A stretch of 38,551 bases of DNA from Nonomuraea glycinis (lineage in GTDB: Bacteria; Actinomycetota; Actinomycetes; Streptosporangiales; Streptosporangiaceae): contig NZ_BMNK01000032.1 in NCBI RefSeq assembly GCF_014646515.1, positions 1-38,551 of the forward strand, in the 5' to 3' direction. Below the pieces are notes generated by a model. It did not search any database. It saw nothing but the letters and a program-made list of their open reading frames with translations, and was not told the DNA's origin. Below are positions 16,987 through 24,183 of the stretch, in pieces (the first letter of the stretch is position 1; each line of letters begins with the position of its first letter). A program made the translations under genes and the position numbers.

Positions 16987-17634
16987 TTACAGCTGCCTCA
17001 AACTCCGACCTGGCTCGTGTCTCGGCCATGCGGCCAGGGCCAGGTCGGCGATCTGGGCGAGTTCGGCCGCGTCAGCGCCGTCCCGGGCGCGTTGCGACAT
17101 TCCTTGGATGACGACGGCGAAGTATCCGGCCAGGGCGCGGGGATCGGCGTTCGGGGGTAGTTCGCCGTCCTGCTGAGCGGTGCGCAGGCGGTCTTGGAAG
17201 ACCACGAGGTTGGCGTTGCGCAGATCGCGGAGGAATGCCGCTATCTCGGCGTCCTGGACGGTCACGTTGGTGGCGGCACTGATGGTCAGGCAGCCGGCGG
17301 GGTGCGAGGGGTCGGGGTAGATCGTCGCGGCCTCGCGCAGGATGCGAGCGAAAGCGTGGTGCGCTCTGGGCTCCTCGCGGAGGGCGACGCCGATGAACGC
17401 GCCGACGGGCGAGCGAGCGTAGGCGTGCACGGCCTCCTTGAACAGCGCCTTCTTGTCGCCGAAGGCGGCGTACAGGCTGCCTGGCCGGATGCCCATCGCC
17501 TCGGTGAGCTCGTTGAGCGAGGTGGCTTCGTACCCGCGCTCCCAGAACAGCCGCGTGGCCGCGGCGAGTGCCGTGTCACGGTCGAACGTTCGCGGACGGC
17601 CCCGTGCTGTGCCTGCTTGACCCATGCCCCGCAT
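16987..17634 (-). CDS. TetR-family repressor, divergent from SDR
   Basis: A 215-residue regulator. The TetR helix-turn-helix spans about residues 12-60 (FDRDTALAAATRLFWERGYE, TSLNELTEAMGIRPGSLYAAF, then GDKKALF), with a helical ligand-binding C-terminus containing HPAGCLTISAATNV as in the AcrR-like C-terminal domain. The start is uncertain: the ATG at 17634 is used, and another in-frame ATG lies at 17625; both lack a convincing ribosome binding site. It is transcribed away from the SDR gene across two matching operator palindromes. By the usual logic of divergent TetR pairs it represses itself and the SDR until an inducer, perhaps the SDR substrate, binds. Confidence 0.85.
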   Translation of the reverse strand: MRGMGQAGTARGRPRTFDRDTALAAATRLFWERGYEATSLNELTEAMGIRPGSLYAAFGDKKALFKEAVHAYARSPVGAFIGVALREEPRAHHAFARILREAATIYPDPSHPAGCLTISAATNVTVQDAEIAAFLRDLRNANLVVFQDRLRTAQQDGELPPNADPRALAGYFAVVIQGMSQRARDGADAAELAQIADLALAAWPRHEPGRSLRQL

Positions 17635-17692
17635 TCTAGAGCGTCCACTCAAAAAGTCGTGTTACCGTATTTTTTGAGCAAGCACTCAAAAA
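17634..17692. promoter_or_regulatory. Paired TetR operators and overlapping divergent -10 boxes
   Basis: Two 22-bp sites share the plan 8-6-8. The right one (17671-17692) is a perfect inverted repeat, TTTTTGAG-N6-CTCAAAAA. The left one (17634-17655) is TTCTAGAG-N6-CTCAAAAA, matching 6 of 8 bases in its left arm. Their centres are 37 bp apart. Between them, TACCGT (17663-17668, plus) and TACGGT (17664-17669 read on minus) are overlapping -10 candidates for the SDR and tetR genes. The left site covers the tetR start. Confidence 0.7.
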
Positions 17693-17709
17693 TGAGAGGC
17701 AGGACATTC

Positions 17710-18483
17710 ATGGGCGGACGCATGCTGGACGACAAGGTGGCGATGGTCACCGGCGGCAGCAGGGGGATCGGGCGAGCCATCGCCGAGCGGCTCGGCCGGG
17801 ACGGCGCCGTCGTGGCCGTCGCCTTCGCCCGCGATCAGGCTGCGGCCGACGAGATCGTTGAAAGAATCAATAAGGACGGCGGCCGGGCGTTCGCGATCCG
17901 GGCCGAGTTGGGCAGGCACGGCGACGCGGCCGCACTGTGGGCCGCCTTCGACGCCCACATCCAACGGCACTCGTTCCGGGCAGGCGTCGACATCATCGTC
18001 AACAACGCCGGCATCGGCCGCAGTTCAGACCTGGCCTTACTCACCGAAGACGAGTTCGACGAGGTCTTCGCGGTCAACGTCCGGGCACCGTTCTTCATCG
18101 TGCAGCAGGGACTCAGCCGACTGCACGACGGCGGGCGGATCATCAACATTTCCAGCGGCGCAGCCAGGCTGGCCATGCCGGAGATCATCGCCTACAGCTC
18201 CACCAAGGGCGCTCTGGACACCTTTACTCTCAACCTGGCCAAGCAACTGGGCCCGCGGGGCATTACGGCGAACGCGGTGGCCCCCGGAATCGTGGATACC
18301 GACGCCAACGCAGGATGGCTGCGCGGTAACGCGGACGCCGAGGCGCACGCCGCGTCGCTGCACGCGCTGGGCCGGGTCGGGCAGCCCGAGGACATCGCCG
18401 ACATCGTGGCATTCCTTGCCTCCGACGACGCTCGCTGGGTGACGGGCAGGGTGATCGACGCGACCGGTGGCGCCGGATTGTGA
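17710..18483 (+). CDS. Short-chain dehydrogenase/reductase
   Basis: A 257-residue classical SDR that would reduce or oxidise a carbonyl/alcohol pair with NAD(P)(H). The cofactor motif TGGSRGIGRA starts near residue 15, and the basic residue in it suggests NADPH. NNAGIG follows near 98, the catalytic serine lies in ISSGAARL near 148, and the YxxxK pair is Y162/K166 (YSSTK). A C-terminal VTGRVIDATGG closes the fold as in 3-oxoacyl-ACP-reductase-like members. The ATG at 17710 has AGGA 5-6 nt upstream; an in-frame ATG at 17692 is embedded in the operator. It is divergent from its probable TetR repressor. The stop lies only 2 bp before the insertion-sequence target site. Confidence 0.9.
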   Translation: MGGRMLDDKVAMVTGGSRGIGRAIAERLGRDGAVVAVAFARDQAAADEIVERINKDGGRAFAIRAELGRHGDAAALWAAFDAHIQRHSFRAGVDIIVNNAGIGRSSDLALLTEDEFDEVFAVNVRAPFFIVQQGLSRLHDGGRIINISSGAARLAMPEIIAYSSTKGALDTFTLNLAKQLGPRGITANAVAPGIVDTDANAGWLRGNADAEAHAASLHALGRVGQPEDIADIVAFLASDDARWVTGRVIDATGGAGL

Positions 18484-18511
18484 CCCTAGGGCCTGTACGG
18501 ACTTCAGATCT

Positions 18512-19138
18512 TCAGATGGGTTGAAGGCTTCGGATCCACAAGATGGCTCCGCGTAGATGCAGGCCAGCCAGGTAGCTTTCGGGAGTCTTGTCGAAGCGGG
18601 AGGCCAGCCCGCGCCACTCCTTGATCTTGTTGATGCAGCGTTCGACCGTGTTGCGCTGCTGGTAGAGATCGGTGTCATGGCTGACCGGGCGGCCGCCGCG
18701 AGAGCCGCGCTTCTTACGGTTGGCTGCCTGGTCGCTCTTCTCGGGGATGACGGCCATGATGCCGCGCTGACGCAGGTAGAGGCGGTTGGCGCGGGAGGAG
18801 TAGGCCTTATCGGCGGCCACCGCAGCCGGGCGAGTGCGCGGGCGCCCCACGCGCAGGCGGACCTTGATCCGGGACAGCACGGCGCGAAACTGTGGACTGT
18901 CGCCGGCTTGGCCCGGGGTCAAGACGAAGGACAGCGGACGGCATCGTCGGTCAGCAGACAGGTGGATCTTGCTGGTCAGTCCGCCTCGTGAGCGGCCCAG
19001 CTTGGCTGCTGTCAGCCGGACTTGCGCCGTCGTCGTAACTGCCGGACTCCACCTTGGTCCCGGTCGTCGTCTCCGCTTTCGCCGGGTCCGCCGCGTGGGG
19101 GGATTTGCCCCTTTGGCGCAGCCCCTTTTCCTGTTCAA
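18512..19138 (-). CDS. IS5-family transposase OrfB
   Basis: The C-terminal catalytic part, in the +1 frame relative to OrfA. It carries GRSRGGLTSKIHLSADRRCR, then VLTPGQAGDSPQF, AADKAYSSRANRLYLRQRG with the second aspartate, and RNTVERCINKIKEWRGLASR with the final glutamate. A TTG at 19138 could start it, but no ribosome binding site supports separate translation. Fusion to OrfA by +1 frameshifting is more likely, unless a single-base mutation killed the element. The frame opens after a TAG near 19150, leaving a long overlap in which a shift could occur. Confidence 0.78.
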   Translation of the reverse strand: MNRKRGCAKGANPPTRRTRRKRRRRPGPRWSPAVTTTAQVRLTAAKLGRSRGGLTSKIHLSADRRCRPLSFVLTPGQAGDSPQFRAVLSRIKVRLRVGRPRTRPAAVAADKAYSSRANRLYLRQRGIMAVIPEKSDQAANRKKRGSRGGRPVSHDTDLYQQRNTVERCINKIKEWRGLASRFDKTPESYLAGLHLRGAILWIRSLQPI

Positions 19139-19508
19139 CGGCCTCGCCTAACACCTTGGCAAGCTCGTCACCCAGGACCATCCCCGCGGCGTGGTGGTGG
19201 GCACGGGCCGTCGTGGAGTCCACGCTGACCAAATCGAGGTCGACCTGCCCGCGGGCCGCGGCTTCCGAGATCATCGCCTGCATCAGCTGCTCCAGAACGC
19301 CCGCCATCGCCCATGACCGGAATCGGTCGTAGGCGGTGGACCATGGCCCGTACTCGGCAGGCAGATCCCGCCACGGGCTGCCGGTCCGAAACCGCCACAT
19401 CACGGCGTTGAACTGCAGTCGCAGGTCCGGGATCGGGCCTCGCTCACCTAAGGGCAGGTGCGGCTCGATCAAGGACCATTCGTCATCGGTGAGGTCTCCA
19501 CGCGCCAT
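18951..19508 (-). CDS. IS5-family transposase OrfA
   Basis: The N-terminal part of the DDE transposase. It begins MARGDLTDDEWSLIEPHLP, the typical IS5-family opening (DUF4096-like), then RFRTGSPWRDLPAEYGPWST and LDLVSVDSTTARAHHHAAG, which holds the first catalytic aspartate (VDST). After about residue 140 the frame leaves the family sequence and ends at a TGA at 18951-18953. The rest of the enzyme is in the +1 frame. A run of six C at 19102-19097 (codons TCC CCC CAC) is the likeliest shift site. The start lacks a strong ribosome binding site, common for transposases. Confidence 0.8.
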   Translation of the reverse strand: MARGDLTDDEWSLIEPHLPLGERGPIPDLRLQFNAVMWRFRTGSPWRDLPAEYGPWSTAYDRFRSWAMAGVLEQLMQAMISEAAARGQVDLDLVSVDSTTARAHHHAAGMVLGDELAKVLGEAVEQEKGLRQRGKSPHAADPAKAETTTGTKVESGSYDDGASPADSSQAGPLTRRTDQQDPPVC

Positions 19509-19577
19509 AGCGGTGGCCTATCAGGACCTCACGCCAGGGCGCAGGCGAATGCCTCTGATCTCAACTCCGTACAGGCC

Positions 19578-20219
19578 CTAGTCGTCTTCCGCAGTGAGCA
19601 GGCCGCGACGGAAGGCCGCGGCGACGGCCGCCGCTCGGTCGTTCACGCCCAGTTTCGCGTAGATGTGCAGCACGTGGCTCTTGACCGTGGCCTCGCTGAT
19701 GAACAGGGTGCGGGCGGCTTCGCGGTTGGTGGAGCCCTGCGCGATGAGGCGGAGCACCTCCAGTTCGCGTGCGCTCAGTGAATCGGCGGGCGCGCGTACC
19801 TGGCCGAGGAGGCGGGTGGCGACCGACGGGGAGAGCACGGCCTCGCCCCGCGCCGCCGTGCGGACCGAGCGTACGAGATCTTCGCGTCCGGTGTCCTTCA
19901 GGAGGTAGCCGGTGGCGCCTGCCTCGATGGCGGGCAGGACGTCCTTGTCGGTGTCGTACGTGGTGAGGACCAGGACGCGGGCGGGGAGGCCCAGCTTGAC
20001 GAGCTCTTTGATGGCGGTGACGCCGTCCATGACGGGCATGCGCAGGTCCATGAGGATCACGTCGGGGTTCAGCGCCCGCGCGAGTTCGACGGCCTGCGCT
20101 CCGTCCGCGGCCTCGCCGAGCACCTCGAAGTCCGGGTCGCCGGCGAACATGCCGCGGATGCCGTCGCGCACGATGGGGTGATCGTCGGCTATCAGCAGCC
20201 GGATGGGCGTCTCAGCCAT
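19578..20219 (-). CDS. NarL/LuxR-family response regulator
   Basis: A 213-residue regulator. The receiver domain (1-120) has acidic pocket DDH (12-14), phospho-acceptor D58 in VILMDLRMP and the lysine in GYLLKD. The C-terminal LuxR-type helix-turn-helix (about 148-205) reads LSARELEVLRLIAQGSTN, then ISEATVKSHVLHIYAKLG. Phosphorylated by the overlapping kinase, it would bind DNA, probably upstream of its own ABC transporter operon. Its ATG lies 8 bp inside the kinase gene, so translation is coupled. The stop codon TAG is part of the CTAG duplicated by the neighbouring insertion sequence and is preserved. Confidence 0.92.
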   Translation of the reverse strand: MAETPIRLLIADDHPIVRDGIRGMFAGDPDFEVLGEAADGAQAVELARALNPDVILMDLRMPVMDGVTAIKELVKLGLPARVLVLTTYDTDKDVLPAIEAGATGYLLKDTGREDLVRSVRTAARGEAVLSPSVATRLLGQVRAPADSLSARELEVLRLIAQGSTNREAARTLFISEATVKSHVLHIYAKLGVNDRAAAVAAAFRRGLLTAEDD

Positions 20220-21408
20220 GTACGGTCTCCCGCGCGATCGCGGGCACGCTCGCGGAGATCGCGGTGCCGCCTCCGGGCTCCGACTCGATCTCCAGGGTGC
20301 CCGCCAGGCGGCTCACGCGGTTGCGCATCGACGTCAGGCCGAAGCCGCCGCCGTCGGTGACGCGTTCGGGATCGAATCCGGCGCCGTCGTCACGCACGTC
20401 CAGGGTGACCATGTCGTCCATGTACGACAGGGTCAGCCCGACCCGGCCGGCGCCGGCGTGCTTGGCGGCGTTGGCCAGGGCTTCCTGGGCGGTGCGGAGC
20501 AACGTCTCCTCGACCTCCGGATGCATGGGACGGACCGTACCAGTTGTGGTGAAATCAGCGCGGGTTGCGTTGAGCTCCGACCATTGGGCGACGACGGCCT
20601 CCAGCGCTTCCGGCAGGGGCGCGGCCTCCAGCTGGCCGGGGCCGACCGCGTGCACGGAGCGCCGGGCCTCGGCGAGGCTCTCGCGGGCCAGCCGGACGGC
20701 GTTGCCCACGTTGCGCCGCCAGTCCTCGGCCTGCTCCGCCGCCTGGAGCTGGGTGATGATGCCGGTCAGCCCCTGGGCGATGGTGTCGTGGATCTCGGCC
20801 GCCATGCGCTGGCGTTCGTCGAGCACGCCCGCCTCCCGTGCCTGGACCAGCAACTGGGCGTGCAGGCCCTCGTTCTCCCGCATCGCCTCCTCAAGCTGGA
20901 TCACCATCCGGCTCCGCTCGGCGCTGCGCTCGGTCGTGATCTCGCCGACGAAACTGAACAGGCTGACCGCCAGCACGATGGCGCTCGTGAAGAACAGAAA
21001 GGCGAGGATCCCGTACGGGGTGAGCTCGGGCGGCCCGCCGTTGTAGGCCATGACGCTGATCGCCGCCGTGGCGGTCACCCCGGCGAGCCGGGCCTTCCCC
21101 CGTAGATACTGCGACGAATGGAGGAACCCGGTGAAGCCGAAGAAGCTCGCGAACCACATCCCCCGCGAGCTGAGCACCGCGATGAGAATCACCAGCCCGG
21201 CGACGTAGAGACCTTTCCTGTCGCCCCGTGACATCACCCAGATCCAGGCCGCGGCCAGCAGCGTCAGGCCGAGCGTGGTGAAGCGGTGACTCCACGCCTG
21301 CTCCCCGGTGACCCAGACGAGCCCGGCGGAGAAGACCAGCAGGATGTACGGCGCGGCGGCCATCTGACGCGCGAGCCGCCTCTCCCAGAGGTCCAGACGC
21401 CCGGTCAC
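20212..21408 (-). CDS. Sensor histidine kinase, HisKA_3 type
   Basis: A 398-residue membrane kinase paired with the NarL-type regulator. About five membrane segments fill residues 17-170 with only short loops, so it probably senses within the membrane or through the adjacent transporter rather than by a large external domain. A coiled linker (about 175-200) leads to the HisKA_3 H-box ERQRMAAEIHDTIAQGL with H207. The ATPase domain has the N-box QEALANAAKHAGA and the G-boxes DDGAGFDP and GGGFGLTSM. GTG start at 21408 with GGGAG upstream, 3 nt after the permease stop. Such small kinases next to ABC exporters often report cell-wall or drug stress; the signal here is unknown. Confidence 0.9.
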   Translation of the reverse strand: MTGRLDLWERRLARQMAAAPYILLVFSAGLVWVTGEQAWSHRFTTLGLTLLAAAWIWVMSRGDRKGLYVAGLVILIAVLSSRGMWFASFFGFTGFLHSSQYLRGKARLAGVTATAAISVMAYNGGPPELTPYGILAFLFFTSAIVLAVSLFSFVGEITTERSAERSRMVIQLEEAMRENEGLHAQLLVQAREAGVLDERQRMAAEIHDTIAQGLTGIITQLQAAEQAEDWRRNVGNAVRLARESLAEARRSVHAVGPGQLEAAPLPEALEAVVAQWSELNATRADFTTTGTVRPMHPEVEETLLRTAQEALANAAKHAGAGRVGLTLSYMDDMVTLDVRDDGAGFDPERVTDGGGFGLTSMRNRVSRLAGTLEIESEPGGGTAISASVPAIARETVHG

Positions 21409-21411
21409 CTT

Positions 21412-22116
21412 TTACTCCCATCGGAAAAGTCTGGCGGCGGCGACACTGATGATCACCGCGTACGCGGCCAGGACCCCCCACAGGAGGAGGCTGGGGGAGC
21501 CACCCGCCCAGACGTCCTGCAGCGCCTGCCTGAACGCCCCCAAAGGGGTGTATCGGCCGATGGACGCCAAGATAGCGGGCATCTGGTCCACGGGCTGCAT
21601 CAGCCCGGCGAGGAAGGCCATCGGGAAGTACAGCAGGACGCCGATCCCGTTGGCGGCCCGCCCGTTGGGGGCCAGGGCCGCGATGAGCAGCCCGATCGCG
21701 AACAGCGCCGCCGTGCCGAGCAGGAAGGTCACCAGGGCCGGCAGCGCCGCGTCGGGCAGATGGGCGCCCAGCACGGTGCCGGCGACCGTCAGGAGCAGCC
21801 CGCAGGCGGCCACCACGAGGACGAGCTGCAGGATCAACTGCACCACCAGCATGCTGCCGGGACGCACCGGGGTGGTGGAAAGCCTGCGCAGGATGCCCCT
21901 TTCGCGGTAGGTCGCCAGGGTGGTGGGCATCAGGTAGAGCCCCACCAGCCCGACGGCGATGGCCAGCGACATCGGCACGAGCACGGTGTCTCCCGGCTCG
22001 ATCGAGCTGCCGAAGACCACCAGGATGAACAGCGGGATGAGGAGGGCGAACATCGCCCCCGGCTCCCTGACCAGCAGCTTCAGTTCGACGGAGGTGAGTT
22101 TGGCGAGCGCGGTCAT
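21412..22116 (-). CDS. ABC-2 type transporter permease
   Basis: A 234-residue membrane component with six predicted helices: LLIPLFILVVFGSSI, VPMSLAIAVGLVGLYLMPTT, LILQLVLVVAACGLLLTVAG, FLLGTAALFAIGLLIAALAP, a segment around IGVLLYFPMAFLAGL, and a last one before the C-terminal RLFRWE. The YRERGILRRLSTTPVRPG loop after the second helix is the coupling region seen in drug-export ABC-2 permeases. It would form a homodimer with the ATPase encoded 13 nt upstream and export a hydrophobic compound or drug. The ATG at 22116 has GGAG about 8 nt upstream. Substrate unknown. Confidence 0.9.
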   Translation of the reverse strand: MTALAKLTSVELKLLVREPGAMFALLIPLFILVVFGSSIEPGDTVLVPMSLAIAVGLVGLYLMPTTLATYRERGILRRLSTTPVRPGSMLVVQLILQLVLVVAACGLLLTVAGTVLGAHLPDAALPALVTFLLGTAALFAIGLLIAALAPNGRAANGIGVLLYFPMAFLAGLMQPVDQMPAILASIGRYTPLGAFRQALQDVWAGGSPSLLLWGVLAAYAVIISVAAARLFRWE

Positions 22117-22129
22117 GAGGGGTTCTCCA

Positions 22130-23053
22130 TCAGTTGTCAGAGGTGAACGAGCGGCCGGTGAGTGCGAGGAAGGCGTCGTCGAGCGTCCGCTTGTCGATGC
22201 GCAGGTCGCTGACCAGCACGTGGTGGCGGGCGAGCCGGGCGGTCACGGCGGTGGCGAAATCTCCCCGGCCGGTGACCACCACCCGGTTGCCCGTCCTGCT
22301 CACGCCGGAGACGCCGGGTACGTCGTCGAACAGGCCGGCCGGGTCGGCGCCGTTCTCCGTCATCACCGTGAACCGCATCTGGTGCTCGGCGTCGATCCCC
22401 TCGATCAGCCCGGCCGGGGTGTCGATCGCGACGACGGAGCCCCGGTCGAAGACGGCGACCCGGTCGCACAGCTCCTCCACCTCGTCCATGAAGTGGCTCA
22501 CCAGCACCACGGTCACGCCGCTGGCCCGGACCTGCTTGATCAGCTCCCAGGTCGTACGGCGGGCCTGCGGGTCGAGTCCGGTGGTCAGCTCGTCGAGGAA
22601 CGCCACCCGGGGATTGCCGACCAGCGCCAGCGCGATGAACAGCCGCTGCTTCTGACCGCCCGACAGCTTGCCGAAGCGGGCATTTCGCTTGTCGGCCAGC
22701 CCCCACTGCTCCAACAGCTCACGCCAGTCACGAGGCTTGGCGTAGAAGGAGGCGTACAGGTCGAGCGCTTCCCAGACCTTGAGGTTCTCCGGCAGTTGGG
22801 TGTGCTGGAGCTGCACCCCGATCTGCTCGCGCAGCGCCCGGCCGTCCTTGACCGGGTCGAGCCCGAGCACCCGGATCGACCCGGCGTCCGGCCGCCGCAG
22901 CCCTTCCACGCACTCCACGGTCGTGGTCTTGCCGGTGCCGTTGGGGCCCAGGATGCCGAAGATCTCGCCGTCCTCCACCGAGAACGACACTCCGTTCAGA
23001 ACCGTCAGATCCGCGTACCTCTTGGTGAGGTCGGTGACTTCGATGACTGCCAT
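22130..23053 (-). CDS. ABC transporter ATP-binding protein
   Basis: A 307-residue ATPase powering the adjacent permease. It shows Walker A GPNGTGKTT (36-44), signature LSGGQKQR (130-137), Walker B VAFLDE (150-155) and the D-loop region TTGLDPQ. A C-terminal extension of about 90 residues after the switch histidine (VSHFMDEVEELCD) is the DrrA-like regulatory tail. It is the first gene of a four-gene minus-strand operon: ATPase, permease, kinase, regulator, with gaps of 13 and 3 nt and one 8-nt overlap. The ATG at 23053 has a weak upstream AGGTGA. Antibiotic or lipid self-protection is a fair inference from the family. Confidence 0.92.
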   Translation of the reverse strand: MAVIEVTDLTKRYADLTVLNGVSFSVEDGEIFGILGPNGTGKTTTVECVEGLRRPDAGSIRVLGLDPVKDGRALREQIGVQLQHTQLPENLKVWEALDLYASFYAKPRDWRELLEQWGLADKRNARFGKLSGGQKQRLFIALALVGNPRVAFLDELTTGLDPQARRTTWELIKQVRASGVTVVLVSHFMDEVEELCDRVAVFDRGSVVAIDTPAGLIEGIDAEHQMRFTVMTENGADPAGLFDDVPGVSGVSRTGNRVVVTGRGDFATAVTARLARHHVLVSDLRIDKRTLDDAFLALTGRSFTSDN

Positions 23054-23118
23054 GCCTCAAGCATCTTTCACCTGGTCAGCAGGCGAATCGACTGAGCGGC
23101 CACGATCAGGCATGGATG

Positions 23119-23140
23119 CGGCTGACGGAAAAATCAGCCG
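23119..23140 (-). terminator. Possible terminator after TetR/DUF6204 unit
   Basis: A perfect 7-bp stem, CGGCTGA/TCAGCCG, with an 8-nt loop rich in A (plus) or T (minus), lies between the DUF6204 stop and the ABC operon start. No T-tract follows on the minus strand, so it would be a hairpin-only terminator. It could instead be a regulatory site upstream of the ABC operon. Confidence 0.45.
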
Positions 23141-23206
23141 TTCGGTTGATTCGCCGCGAGGCAAGCATCGCTCCCGGCCTTCAGCCGCCGGACGAGCCCT
23201 GGTCGG

Positions 23207-23515
23207 TCACGCCCGGCGGATCTTGATGTGGCGCATGTCGGTCACCGCGAGCTGCAAGATCTCATGCGGATGGCCGTGCGCCTCCAGCGCGGCCATCGCG
23301 CCGAGCGCCGCCTCGTCCTGGCCGTCGTCCGGACCGGCCGGCACCTGGCAGCGGAAGGTGAAAGCCGTCACGCTCTGATCGTGGGTGAACGTCCCGGCCT
23401 CGGTGTAGGCGGTGTCGCCTGCGGCAAGGACGGCGGCCCGCCCGGCTTCGTCGAGCCCGGTGAACTTCCCTCTGATCGTTACCCTGAACAACTGCTCATT
23501 CCTCTCGTACGGCAT
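23207..23515 (-). CDS. DUF6204 family protein
   Basis: A protein of about 102 residues. LFRVTIRGKFTGLDEAGRAA at the start, AFTFRCQVPAG in the middle and the C-terminal VTDMRHIKIRR match what I recall of DUF6204, an uncharacterised actinobacterial family with an alternating strand-helix pattern. It is soluble and has no catalytic motif. The ATG at 23515 overlaps the 3' end of the TetR gene by 20 bp, so it is probably translated by coupling and regulated with it. A TTG a few codons later with GAGAGG before it is an alternative start. Function unknown. Confidence 0.75.
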   Translation of the reverse strand: MPYERNEQLFRVTIRGKFTGLDEAGRAAVLAAGDTAYTEAGTFTHDQSVTAFTFRCQVPAGPDDGQDEAALGAMAALEAHGHPHEILQLAVTDMRHIKIRRA

Positions 23516-24134
23516 AGCCGAGCAGGCGCTTCCCCATGAGCTCCTCGGCGGCGTCGACCAGCTCCAGCACGTCATCGGCGATGACGTCCGGCCGCTCGCC
23601 GGCTGCGGTCCGCCTGCCGATCTCCGACATGACCATGCTGTGCAGGCTCCCGAGCTGCCAGGCGACGGCCCGCGGCAGCGGGTCGCCGGGCGCCGCACCG
23701 GTCTCTTGGACCAGCAGGTCGGCCAGCTCGGCGGTCATCTGGTGGGCGAGCCGCTCCAGCCGGGCGGTCAGTGTGGGCGCGGCCCGCATCATCTCCAGCA
23801 CGCGGCCGAACCCCTCGCTCAGCCCGAGCCTGCGCTCACGCCCGCGCACCTCCTGCCGCAGCCGCGCCAGGACCGCATCGGCCGCCGACTGTCCGGCTCG
23901 GCGCTCACGCACGATGTCGGCCAGCCGCTGCGGGGAGGCCTCTTCCGGCGGCAGGACAAGGTCCTCTTTGGCCTGGAAGTAGTTGTAGACGGTGTTGACG
24001 GACACCTCGGCAGCCTCGGCGACCTCGGCGATCGTGACGTTGTCGAAGCCACGCGCGACGAACAGGCCGATGGCCACACCGGAGATCCGTTGCCGAGTCT
24101 GCCGCTTCTTGCGCTCACGCAGACCTTCAGGCAT
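23496..24134 (-). CDS. TetR/AcrR-family repressor, leaderless
   Basis: A 212-residue regulator. The DNA-binding domain is at residues 10-58 (RQRISGVAIGLFVARGFDN, TIAEVAEAAEVSVNTVYNYF, then QAKEDLV), followed by a helical ligand-binding domain. The ATG at 24134 is 6 nt after the -10 candidate TAGACT, and no ribosome binding site is visible. A perfect 16-bp palindrome overlaps the promoter, so the gene very probably represses itself. The 3' neighbour, the overlapping DUF6204 gene, would be under the same control. The regulated ligand is unknown. Confidence 0.88.
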   Translation of the reverse strand: MPEGLRERKKRQTRQRISGVAIGLFVARGFDNVTIAEVAEAAEVSVNTVYNYFQAKEDLVLPPEEASPQRLADIVRERRAGQSAADAVLARLRQEVRGRERRLGLSEGFGRVLEMMRAAPTLTARLERLAHQMTAELADLLVQETGAAPGDPLPRAVAWQLGSLHSMVMSEIGRRTAAGERPDVIADDVLELVDAAEELMGKRLLGYAVREE

Positions 24135-24161
24135 AGGTGGAGTCTACTCCAAATTTGGAGT
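24135..24161 (-). promoter_or_regulatory. TetR operator inside leaderless promoter
   Basis: ACTCCAAATTTGGAGT (24146-24161) is a perfect 16-bp palindrome. A third GGAGT half-site at 24139-24143 makes a second, shorter inverted pair with it. On the minus strand TAGACT (24141-24146) is a -10 candidate ending 6 nt before the ATG at 24134, so the palindrome fills the spacer upstream of the -10 box, where a bound repressor would block polymerase. Confidence 0.75.
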
Positions 24162-24183
24162 CGATTGCAGTTATAGTCGTCGA

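Larger units (their letters stand above)
18490..19577 (-). mobile_element. IS5-family insertion sequence, 1088 bp
   Basis: The ends are inverted repeats: the left starts GGCCTGTACGGA (18490) and its counterpart ends at 19577, with 19 of 21 bases matching. CTAG flanks both sides (18486-18489 and 19578-19581), a 4-bp target duplication of the YTAR type known for IS5-group elements. Two overlapping transposase frames lie on the minus strand. The right-hand CTAG contains the TAG stop of the response-regulator gene, so the insertion left that gene intact. Because CTAG is a palindrome, the exact element boundary is ambiguous by a few bases. Confidence 0.88.

Noticed and set aside
19122..19128. AAAGGGG on the minus strand as a -1 slippery heptamer in the IS5 transposase
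   Set aside because: OrfB lies in the +1 frame relative to OrfA, so a -1 shift at this site would not join the two parts.
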